From assembly GCA_963971535.1 (NCBI GenBank), contig OZ020598.1, forward strand, positions 92,102,096-92,166,095: DNA of 64,000 bases. The letters are read 5' to 3'. The notes under the pieces are model-generated. The model worked only from the letters and a program-made list of their open reading frames with translations, was not told the DNA's origin and did not search any database. This DNA comes from Notolepis coatsorum (taxonomy: Eukaryota; Chordata; Actinopteri; Aulopiformes; Paralepididae). A program made the translations under genes and the position numbers. Of the stretch, positions 22,701-34,700 are shown piece by piece; within the stretch, counting starts at the first letter, position 1, and each line of letters begins with the position of its first letter.

Positions 22701-25700
22701 TTTTTTTATTTGACGTGTTGCTACATCCACCAAAGACACCACACCACGTTCAATACAAGGGAAGAAAGAGGTGGTAGAGAATAAATGATTCAAATAGATT
22801 TAGACTCGTTTCCAAAAGAAAATGTACAAACATGTTCCAGGAAGGAAGGTATACTAAATATAAAGGTCTACCGTCATGGATCCATGCAACGGTATAGGTT
22901 TTTACTATACCGTCGTCCACAATATAAACATATCGTAACAAATATATATACATGTTATATATTTTAAGGTTAATCAAAAAAAGATTCCTTGCAGCAGTAT
23001 TAAAAAGTCAAAGAAAAAAGACCATTTTGAATGAAATAGGACTGTGACAATTGTATTACAAGATAATTACAAGACATCAGAAACGTGTCATATGACATTG
23101 TAATTTGTACTGGAAAACTATATCATCAGATACCGTTATACCGCCAAATCTCAGAAAGAGATTGTGATATGATATTGTGGGCATATCGCTCAGCCCTACC
23201 AGATTCAAGGAAGCCCTATAAATGAGTTGAAAACGTACATGACATGTCCTCTTTAAATGTCACAACACACCGGCTTATTAGCAAGTCAGTGCGAAGCGGA
23301 TCACACACATCACGTTTGACAGGAAAACAAATAAACCATAATTTGTTCAAATGTAGGGACTATATTATGCTCACACATAATTAGAATGTTAAATGATACG
23401 TGTGCACAGTTGAAAACCAATTAAAGATATTTAAAAAGTAACTCAGGTTAATTATTTGCATCTACGGGCCTCTCCCCAGGATTTATGAACAAGATTGTGC
23501 TGAGTTGTAACTAGGAGGTGCGGCCAGGAGGCAAAAATAATTGCAATTAAGAAAGCTGTTTGCTGTAATTTCCTGTGACTTAAAAACATAATTTCAATAA
23601 AATAGCGAACACAAGGGATAAGTTCCAAATAAGTTACGTTCCAAATAAGTTTATTTGTTTAAGGTACAGTGCAAGGTTGCACAATTGTTTAACATTGAAC
23701 ACGAAAACATACACGTGACGCATGCATAGACATTGGAACAGAGGACTGAGCAATCACGCATTAGACAATGATGCGTCTGTTCCTAAGCTGGCCCCAAGCT
23801 TTCCCTGCACAAAATAAAGTTATATATTATATATATATTTTTTCTAAACACATGGTGGTGCTGGCGCATTGTCATAGTGGTGTGGCGCCCCTATACCATT
23901 GTTTAGGGGAAGCCCTGATCTATTCTCTATAGGCTACTCACCTCAGGTGAAGCCTGATATGCAAAGAAACAATCCGACTCTGTGAGCACAGCCCTACAGC
24001 TAATGTGTGGATGAGGAGAATAGCTTGTGAGACTACCGTAACCTGAGAAACAATGTATCACAGTGTTTACTTTATCACAACTGCAAAGAAACATCATTAC
24101 AATGGAGTGACTTGGCTGGTTCACACAAGACAATACAGCAGCACTCAGCCAATAAGTCATGAGCTGTTCGCATAACACGCTGCCCTGTAGGCTTCCACAC
24201 CAGGGCTGTTCAACTTCAATAACACGCTGCCCTGTAGGCTTCCACACCAGGGCTGTTCAACTTCAATAACACGCTGCCCTGTAGGCTTCCACACCAGGGC
24301 TGTTCAACTTCAATAACACGCTGCCCTGTAGGCTTCCACACCAGGGCTGTTCAACTTCAATAACACGCTGCCCTGTAGGCTTCCACACCAGGGCTGTTCA
24401 ACTTCAATAACACGCTGCCCGGTAGGCTTCCACACCAGGGCTGTTCAGCTTCAATAACACGCTGCCCTGTAGGCTTCCACACCAGGGCTGTTCAACTTCA
24501 ATAACAAGCTGCCCTGTAGGCTTCCACACCAGGGCCCCGTTCCCCGTACCTGGCTAACTGAGTTAGCCGGATAATATCCAGCATAGCCTGACTTAAGCCG
24601 GACCTTTCCATTCCCCAACGCTCGATTGTCTAAATCACTATGACAACAGATCAAAAAGTTTGAGCCTGGTCGAGAGCAGGGTTAAGTTCAGTTAGCTGGA
24701 TGAACCATGGCCACGCCCCCGCAAAGAAATGCCAGCTCGCTTCCTGAAATGATTCTCACAGTCTAGATCTGCATTATACCATTCTTTTTATGTTCTTGTG
24801 CTTTGTTTGAAATGTAAAATAATATGTCTGCAGTAACGCTGATAATAAATCATATTCAGCCTATGAATTTACTTTGTCCTATATAATGCACGTCATATTT
24901 ATACGGATACGGCGCTCGCGAGTCGCGACAGTTATTTTAATAACGGACTAAACGGATCATTGCAAATGTGAATCCCGCCGGGATATTTTTAATGAATGAA
25001 ACCTATCGGGTGTTTGGCTCTGATTAGTTTAATATTCTTCGCCGTGTATTTGCTTAACGGAGCACCCGGATGCGTTTCATTCAAGCTTAATTAAGCGTCT
25101 ATGCGCGGATTGTGGATATGAATTATGAGGAATCTGAATCTGTGGAATATTTAATTGTATCAATGTGATAGTGTCACACGTTATTGTGATATTGTAACTG
25201 GGATTAAAATATATGAGGAGATGCGCTGTTTGATGGATTTGATGACGTGACTTGATAAATTGAATGAGCCTTTGACGTTTTTGATGAATGAATTCGAGAA
25301 AATGCATTTATCTTTTCAAGCACTGTTATATGATGATGAACATGAGGTGTCACTGGTATAAACCAAATGGTAATCAATTCAATGCATGTATGGATTAGGT
25401 CCGAAACAGATTCAAACCTGATTAATAGTGTAACTGCAAGCCTCCCTCCAAGCCTCTCTTTGGAAACCATGTATTTATATAGTACATAATATTAATACCT
25501 AAGCACATACAGATATCCTCATGATATAATTCGTATCAATTAGATATACTATTTGGGCTTGTTTGTATCGTTATTCTGAAAGAGCTGAACTAATTATTTT
25601 CGCTAGCAAGATCTCATTTGATTATTCATTCCATAAGCCTATACTGCCAGCAGGCACGCCCATTCTGCAATCTGTTAATAAAGTTTTAAATCAATCAATC

Positions 25701-28700
25701 AATCAATGCCGTTAGAAGATCAGGATTTCTGCTATCGACACTTGCTGTCTTTTCAGCTGAGGCGGGCGCGCGCAATTATCCGGAGTCTCAAGTCTGGTTC
25801 AAATGAACGAGACTGAATCCACCTTCGAGGAACAGGAAAATCCTGGATTCAAACATCGGGTTAATTGAATCTGGATAATGGGACTCTTGATCGACTTAGT
25901 TGAACCAGGTACGGGGAATAGGGCCCAGGGCTGTTCAACTTCAATAACAAGCTGCCCTGTAGGCTTCCACACCAGGGCGCGTGAATATTAAAGGCAACCA
26001 ACTTGTGTTCAGCTTTTCTCTGATTGGCTACGACCCCCCGCCCCCTTTTGCCGCGAACGCGGCAGCCGTCCCTGCAAGCGGCAGAGGTCCCAAATTAAAT
26101 GAATGGCGCGCGGAGCATAATGTTATTTCACGTTTGTAATGTCATAACATCAGTGGAGGCTGCTGACTGATTAACTACAGTATAATGTTATTTCGCCACA
26201 CAGAATACTTGGTCAATGAATGGCTACAAATAACTCTTACAGTATAATGTTAATATATTACTACCGGTACATGGAATAACTCTTACAATGTTAATATATA
26301 TATATATTACTACATGGAATAACTCTTACAGTATAATGTTAATAGATATATTACTACATGGAATAACTCTTACAGTATAATGTCAATAGATATATTACTA
26401 CATGGAATAACTCTTACAGTATAATGTTAATAGATATATTACTACATGGAAGATCTCTTACAATATACTGTTAATAAATACCGTAATTCCTCTAATAGTA
26501 ACCCTGGCTTGTATTTGTTTCAACTGTAGCTGATACCAGGCTTGTATTAGGAGGAGGCATGTATAAGAGAGAGGCCTATATTTCTAATTTTCAAACAGAT
26601 CATAATGAATAAATCAACATTTAGTGTCAGTTTGAACCCAGTAAAATGTACTGGGTTCATTTATTGAAACCAAGTACTGTATGAAATACGGTAGTAAACA
26701 GTGCAATTACAGGTGGTCAAAAAAAGTAAAATAAAGTAAAATAGTGCAATCACAATACTGGTATAATAATAATAATAACTTCGTTTTATACAATTCTGAG
26801 GTAGGCTTACTCTCTTGGTAAACATTAACACCATACCATTATATGGTATTTACTGCACAGCCAGGCCAGCATATACATGAAACCCGGCTTGTATTAGGAG
26901 GCCGGCTTATAATTGCTTAGCTCAACAGCGCACCCGATCATTAATAGAGACCCGGTTTTTAATTGAATACCGGTTACTATTAGAGGAATTACGGTATATA
27001 ACTATGCAGAAATAACATCATAATCCCTTTTCTTTCAATAAGATAAGATAAAATAAGATATTCCTTTATTGATCCCTTTGGGGAAATACGGGCGTCATAG
27101 CAGCATGGGAGGGGGGGGGGGGGGGTACGGGTATGGGCAGGGTAATAGTAGAAAGACACAAGTATAGGCAATAAAATTTGTTCTGAATATAACAAATATG
27201 AGAAAAAGATAAAATAAACAGTGTAAACAATATAATTAACTATGAATATAATAATATGAGAAAGCAAGCAGATGAGGGCCTGTATGCCCTATCAGTTATA
27301 TTATACGTTACAATAAATATGGGCAATAAGAATTATAATCTGAATATATACTATGAGTAAAGTAAAGTAAACAGTATTCACAGGTGCAGTATACACAAGG
27401 TACCCTAACTGGCATGATATATGTCATATGTTGTAGTCCGTGCAGGTTAGGTGGTAAGAGTCGGGCACACTTTGCAACGTGCAGTTTGGCTGAGCGAATG
27501 CCAGGTGCGGAGTGGCTGTAATCCTGTTGCAGCCAATCACAGCACATGTGCTTTAAAAAGACGTAACAGGACAGATTTGCAGGCAGCCTCTTACGGGCCA
27601 TAGAAGAATTCAAAAGGGCCGCACCTGGCCCACTAGTTGAATAGGCCTGTATTACACCTACAATTTAACTTGACCCTTCATTTCCCACAAGCGCCCTCCA
27701 GACAGCCCATCAGACTTTATAACGCATCACTGTGCCTCACTGTATCAGTGAGCACAGGGTGACAGTACAATCTGGCATAATCTTCCTGGACTTTTACTCA
27801 ATCGACACTTTACAATTTTACACTTATTACTGTACATTTTACTGTATATTTTTGGCTGTATATTTTAGAATGTATATACATATCAGAATGTATATTCCGG
27901 ACAGTATTTTATTCTTTATTCTTATTCGTGACTTTTGTTTTTGACTACCTAAATGTTTACCGTTTACTGTGAGCGATCTGTAGTGCTGAATTTCCCTTGG
28001 GATAAATAAAGTACTTCTATTCTATTCTATTCAATGTATCTCAGAGGGGGTTGAGATGGTTGATGGAGACGACACTGATGGACCCACGGCATGACGGATT
28101 GTATCAGGTTGTACCCACCAAAAAGACATACTGCTTCCCCAACAATAAACCCTGGCTTAATAAGGACATTAAAGACCTACTGAACAGGAAAAATAGGGCT
28201 TTCGTGGCAACCAACGATGGCAGAACCTGTTGAGGCAGAGATGATCGACTCTTAACTACCAAACCCTGCATGGACCCTCATCTGCACACACTGTAATTGA
28301 TCTTTTTTTATTACCTATATTTATTGTCTTCCATTCCTGCCTACATCTGTACTTCCCCTCCCCCGTTCTGCTATGGCACCTGCATTTCCCCAAGGGGATC
28401 AAAAAAAGGAATCTCTTATCTTTTTATTTAAAAGAAAAAAGATTTATACACAAGACACCTGTGCCCTAATGACAAGGATAAGCGCTCAATAACGAAACCC
28501 ACCCCCATCACCAAAAGAAAGTTTAACATGCCTATAAATACTTATACTATGGAATTACACACTACAACTGTATTACGTGGCCCATAGCGGCCCGCAAACA
28601 CCACTGCCAACTTATTAGAAAGAAACATAGTGAGCTTAGTACTTGGTCAGCCTCCAGGGGGGGGGGGGGTGTGTGTTAGTGAGCTTAGTACTTGGTCAGC

Positions 28701-31700
28701 CTCCAGGGGGGGGGGGGGTGTGTGTTAGTGAGCTTAGTACTTGGTCAGCCTCCAGGGGGTGTGTGTTAGTGAGCTTAGTACTTGGTCAGCCTCCAGGGGG
28801 GGGGTGTGTTAGTGAGCTTAGTACTTGGTCAGCCTCCAGGGGGGGGGTGTGTTAGTGAGCTTAGTACTTGGTCAGCCTCCAGGGGGGGGTGTGTTAGTGA
28901 GCTTAGTACTTGGTCAGCCTCCAGGGGGGGGGTGTTGTCCAACCTAGTAGAAAGTCTACCTTTGCACAGAATGTCCTATCCATTAAAGGTTGCACTAGCT
29001 GGATGCCTTGCCTATGGCTGTTCGAGAAAGTCCTACGTTTGCTGCTCTAAAGAGACGGCTTAAATCATGGCTCATAGGCAGGCAGACCTGTGAACACTAG
29101 GCCTAGTGGCATTTGGGGGGCGATAAGCACTTTAAGATAGCAATGAGCACTTTATGACAGGCACTGCCTAATAATATGCACTTTAAAACAAAAAAATAGA
29201 GCACTTTAGGATATGCCCCACCTAGATAGCACTCTAGTCGCATTTTAGGACAAGTATTACTCCTGTCATTTCTACTTCTGTTTTGTGTTTTAACTTTGTA
29301 ATTGTACCGTATGCATTCCTGGTTTTATGTATTGTTCTGGTTTCATGTATTTGTGGTTCTACCGTTCTATGTATCGTATTTTTGGTTTTATGTACTTTAT
29401 GCACTTTTGGTCTTATGTGGTTTTATGTGGAGACTACAGATGAAAATTTGCCTCTGCTAATTCGGGTGTATTTACATCAATGTTTTATTGCAAAATGCTG
29501 AATGTTCATTCATATACAATGTCCCTTACAAAGAAACGAATACATTAAAAGAAAAAGAAAAAAAACAGACGAGTTCCCGGTATTGACAATGCCGATGCCC
29601 TACCATATAATAATAATAATAAATTCTATTTGTACCGCACTTTATATTTGTGAAAATCTCAAAGTGCTAAAATATGACCCTTAACACTTTGGCGACCACA
29701 CTCTTGCGGCGATTTATGCCTCAGAGGACAGAGGTTTGTTTACAAACCAATGTACTTTCTAAGAGCTATATATATAATTTATAGTATTGCTATCTGTCCA
29801 TTCTCATTGTCACTTGAGTGCATAAACCGTGCCTTCATAATGGCTTAAAGAAAATAAAAATCCATCTGTTGGTTATCATTTTATAGCGTCGTGAATATAA
29901 GGTTTATCGCGCTTTTCGTCTAGTCTTTTTTCCAGGAAGCTAGATAATAGGCTAAACTTTGGCGCCGTTATATCAAACGCCATTTCTGCTGTATATATAC
30001 GAATGAAATAAAACAAACTGCGTAGCATTCCGGACTATTACAGAGCATCTATGGATGAAATGGGGGCGGCGGGGAACGCCGATTAGTATTATTGATTAGC
30101 AATAGAGTGTGCGTTCAGGTAGCCAATGTCAGTGACCTATCACGTTAGGTTTTAAAACAATGTCCAATCCAGCTGTAATTTGGGGGAATAGTATCCTACC
30201 GTCAGGCCATGTTATCGCCGGCAGCATTTCTTCATTAGTCATCGGATTCTGGTAGATCGATGTCCATTGGCTAGTTTCAAGTTTCTTTAATAGTTGTCAT
30301 ACAGAAGTACAGAATACTTTTATACAAAATGCTTCTTACTGTTACGCTCCAGAGACTGTGCAAGACAAGATAAGTATGAAATAAAATAACATAGTATAGC
30401 ATGTAAATTAGAAGTAAAAAAATGAGGTCACAGTGTTCAGTATAGACATATGTACAATGTTCGATGCAGAATAGACGTAACCGAGTTACCATATAATATA
30501 CAATACTATGCAGTGTACTAATATCCAATACTATATAGTGCAAGGCAGAAATGGGATGAGGTGCAATTTAGGTACAATTTACAGTAGAGTTGTAGTGCAA
30601 ATCCTTTATCAATAAATATAAAGTGTGTTTGTGTGATCTAAAGTGTGGAGAGTGGGTGCTGCACTGCTGCAGTGTGTTGTTTGTTTAAGTGAGTGTGTGC
30701 GTGTGGGTGTGTGTGCTGTGTGCATTTGATGGTTGTTGCATAGTGTTTATTGTTTGTTTAGCAGCCTGATGGCCTGGGGATAGAAGCTTCTTCCGAGTCT
30801 TTCTGTGCTCGCCTTAAGACTCCGGTATCGCTTGCCTGACCGCAGCAGTTCAAAGAGGCAGTTGTTCGGGTGGCTCGAGTCCTTATTAATTCTCTTAGCC
30901 TTCCCCCTGCACCGCTTGTTGTAAATGTTCTGGAGGGTGGGAAGCCCCCCTCCAATTGTGTGTTCGGCTGAATGTGTCACTCTTTGTAGTCTGCTACGGT
31001 CTTGTGCAGTGCTATTCCCAAACCAGGAGGTGATGTTGCCAGTCAGGATGCTCTCTATTGTACATGAGTAGAAGTTCCTAAGGATCTTCTGACTGACTTG
31101 GAACTTCCTTAGGCGCCTGAGGAAGTAGAGGCGTTGTCGTGCCTTCTTCACAACACTGTCAATGTGTGTGGTCCATGTCAAATCCTCGGATATGTGGGCT
31201 CCGAGGTACTTGAAACTGTTCACTCTCTCAACCGGTGCCCCGTCGATGCTGAGGGGGCTGTAGTCCTTGACCCCCGACCTCCTGAAGTCCACAATCATCT
31301 CTTTTGTTTTGCTGACGTTCAGGGAGAGGCAGTTCTCCTGACACCACTGTGACAGATTCTCTACCTCTTCCAGGTAGGCCCTCTCGTCGTTGGCAGAGAT
31401 CAGGCCCACCACTACTGTGTCATCAGCAAATGTGATGATTGTGTTGTTGTTCCGCTGTGCTACGCAGTCATGTGTGTACAGGGAGTAGAGGAGGGGGCTC
31501 AGAACACAGCCCTGGGGGGCCCCTATGTTGAGCGTGATGGATGAGGAGGTGCAGTTGCCTGCTCTTACCACCTGGGGTCTGCCCGTCAGGAAGTCCAAGA
31601 CCCACTGGCAGAGGTCATAGTTCAAGCCCAGGTCCCTGAGCTTGGCTATGAGTTTGGAGGGGACTATGGTATTGAATGCTGAGCTGTGTGAGATGAACAG

Positions 31701-34700
31701 CATTCTCACATAGTTCCCCTGCCTCTTGTCCAGGTGTGATGCTGCTGTGTGCAGCACATGGGCTATGGCGTCCTCCGTGGACCTGTTGGGGCGATATGCA
31801 AATTGCAGGGGGTCCAGGTTGATGGGGAGGGAGGAACAGATGTAGCCCTTCACTAGCTTCTCAAAGCACTTCATGGCTATGGAGGTGAGGGCTACAGGGC
31901 GGTAGTCGTTGAGGCAAGCGGGCGTAGATTTTTTGGGTACAGGGATGATGGTGGACTTCTTCAGACAGGTGGGGATGACAGCCTGTTCCAAGGACAGGTT
32001 GAAGATGTCAGTCAATACCGGGGCCAGTTGGTCGGCACAGACTTTTAGGACGCGGCCGGGGATGCCGTCCGGTCCTGCTACCTTCCTGATATTCACTTTT
32101 TTAAAGATCCGTCTCACCTCATGCTCTGTTACCCTGAACACTGAGTCTCCATCAGCAGACCCCCCCCCCCCCCCCCCATTGCCGTGGTTTGTAGGCTGGT
32201 GTTGTTATTCACAGCCTCAAACCTCGCATAGAAGGAATTGAGATAATTTGCTAAGGAGATGTCACTGTTCAGTTTGAGGGAGGTGCCTTTGTAATCTGTC
32301 ATTGTTCTGAGGCCCTGCCACATGCCTCTAGTCTAGAGTCAGCCTGTTCAAACTGAAGTTCAACTTTATCCATGTAACGCCGTTTTGCCTCTATTACTGC
32401 TCTCCTGACGTTGTATCTTGCCGTCTTGTGTTCTTCCATGTTGCCTGTCACCAGCCCGGTGTTGTATGCTGATGTGCGCACTTTCAGAGCCTCACGGATG
32501 GATTTATCTACCCAGGGCTTTTGATTTGGGTAGATTCTAATTGTGGTAGAGGGGATTGTTTCTTCTACCAGAGTACAGACAAAGTCAAGCACCGTTTCAG
32601 TGTATTCGTTAATATTGGCTGTGTTATCACGGAATACACTCCAGTCTGTGCATTCAAGTGCAGCTTGGAGTGTCTCCTCTGACGTCACGGTCCAACGCTT
32701 AACCTCTCGCGAGACCACCGGCGTTCGCTTGAGACTTTGTTTATACTTTGGCAAAAGAAAGATGGTGGCGTGATCGGACTTACCGAATGGACTAAGAGCC
32801 TGTGACTTGTACCCATTCTTAAATTGCGAGTATACATGGTCTAATATGTTCTCGCCTAATCATAAATCCCATTATTCCAGGCTGAAATATGCATTCGGTA
32901 ACGTGATCAAAGATGGAGGGTCTTCGTTTGGAATCGAGGCTCATATGATCCGCCCACAGACTGTAAAAGATTTTTATTTTTTTTTAAATCCCCTCAATGA
33001 TACTGCAGTGGAGCGATGGCGCCCCTAAGCGGATCTGGCCGGTATTGCATGTTTCGAAAATCAAATATGTGGGTAGGTCATGCATCTCGATCGCGGACGT
33101 TAATAGCGTTATAAATATGGAATAAAACAATAACAACTTGCCACGGCTATATACGTGGCTCTGGTCCACAACGCATGGCACCGAAACCTGTATATATACG
33201 TGGACGGTCCACATAGTGTTAATGGCTAACCACAACCCACGGTGTAGATAGATAAGACAGTGAGAGCTATCATCAGGTTTATCTAGTGGGCACCTCCCTT
33301 CCCTGGTGTTTTTTCGTCAAGTTAGGTCAACAACTAGTTATCTTATCTTAGGAGGGACAAGACGGTGGAGGTCTACTAGTAATACCTCTAGTGCAGTGTT
33401 TCTCAAAGTGGGGGGCGCGCCCCCCAGGGGGGGCGCAGAGGCATGACATGGAGCCTTTAGATTTCTGAAAATCATTATTTAATAAAACACAGAAAAGGAT
33501 CACCAAGTTATTCTGGATAAAAAAAACCTTTACAGACAACATTGAGACAAAGCTTCCTGACACATCTCCATCCAAACTCTTGGAAGAACTCTTTGAAATC
33601 TCATCTGATACCACCTGGAGAGCTAGTTTCAGAGTGTGGTGCTGAGTACCAAGTATCTCATGATGCAGCAGTTAAGGTGTGTTGATACCATTCAGCACCA
33701 CATACAGTATCTGTGTGAAGCTGGCTTTTCATCCATGACAGCTCTGAAAACAAAATATAGGGCCAAGTTGAGCCTTGAGGATGACATGCGTGTTGCCTTG
33801 CTTATTTCCTATGTTCGCTTTGTAAATTCCCAGTCACTGAGTGAAGATCTGCTGTTTTGCAAATATGTCAAAAACAGAGCGACAGCTGATGAGCTCTTCA
33901 AAATGATTGACAGTTACCTGACAGAACATGGACTGAAATGGGAGAACTGTGTGGGCTTTTGCTCTGACGGTGCGCAGGCCATGGCAGGGAAAAGGAGGGG
34001 GCTACAGGCACTCATCAAGGGGGTCTCGCCAAACGCGCAATGGACGCACTGTAAATTCACAGAGGCGCTAGCGTCAAGACAGTTGATGTTACAAGATGTC
34101 TATATTTTTTTAAAAGCACAGTCTTTGAGTGTGTATTGGACTGTATAGTTATGTTGTTGCACAATTGCACAGTTGTAAAGTGGTTGCACAATTTGAAAGG
34201 TCACGATATTGGTGTTATTTCAATAAATTTAAACATGGCCCATTTCATGACTATTTTGTTGGGGCGAGGGGGGGGGGCCCAAAATATTTTGGTCCGCCAA
34301 AGGGGGGCCTGACAGAAAAAGTTTGAGAAGCACTGCTCTAGTGTGTGTGTTGACACAGAGCCCTGGCTTATGGGAGCAGCTCGGGCCTACGCCCATCTCA
34401 TTTATTTGCACTTCTCTTAATTATATTTATTGAACAGTTGTTGTTTTTTTTGTTTTTTAACTACCGCTGCTTCTCTGACACTATTTCTGGTACTGTCTGT
34501 CGTTAGTTTTTATGGCTTGCTTTTATTGAGAGAAGTCATGTGACATTGCACCTGAAAGTATAATGACAATAGAGATCATTCTATTCTATTAGACTGTAGA
34601 AGTAACGACTGAGTGCCAGCATGTGTGTTAGTTTGTTTTTTAACGTGTAGCCTTTGATGAAACTAGAACCAAGCGGCTTGGGAGAATTCGTCTAAGACTT

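Noticed and set aside
24533..25925. Confident PIF/Harbinger assignment
   Set aside because: Only the inverted ends and a CAG flank support it. No transposase or Myb-like protein was recognised and the border could be shifted by a few bases.
28643..29063. Frames with [20 protein letters not shown] repeats that look like a Gly-rich protein
   Set aside because: They come from the G-run minisatellite of about 43 bp. The frame is broken by variable G-run length.
29683..33217. One large TTAA (piggyBac-like) element with ends TTAACACTTTGG and CATAGTGTTAA enclosing the LINE
   Set aside because: The two ends match only partly and no transposase is seen; kept only as a remark.
33636..34148. Possible domesticated ZBED-type host gene
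   Set aside because: It lies between intact hAT ends and target duplications, is under 200 codons, and its domain segments are out of order, so it is a transposon remnant.
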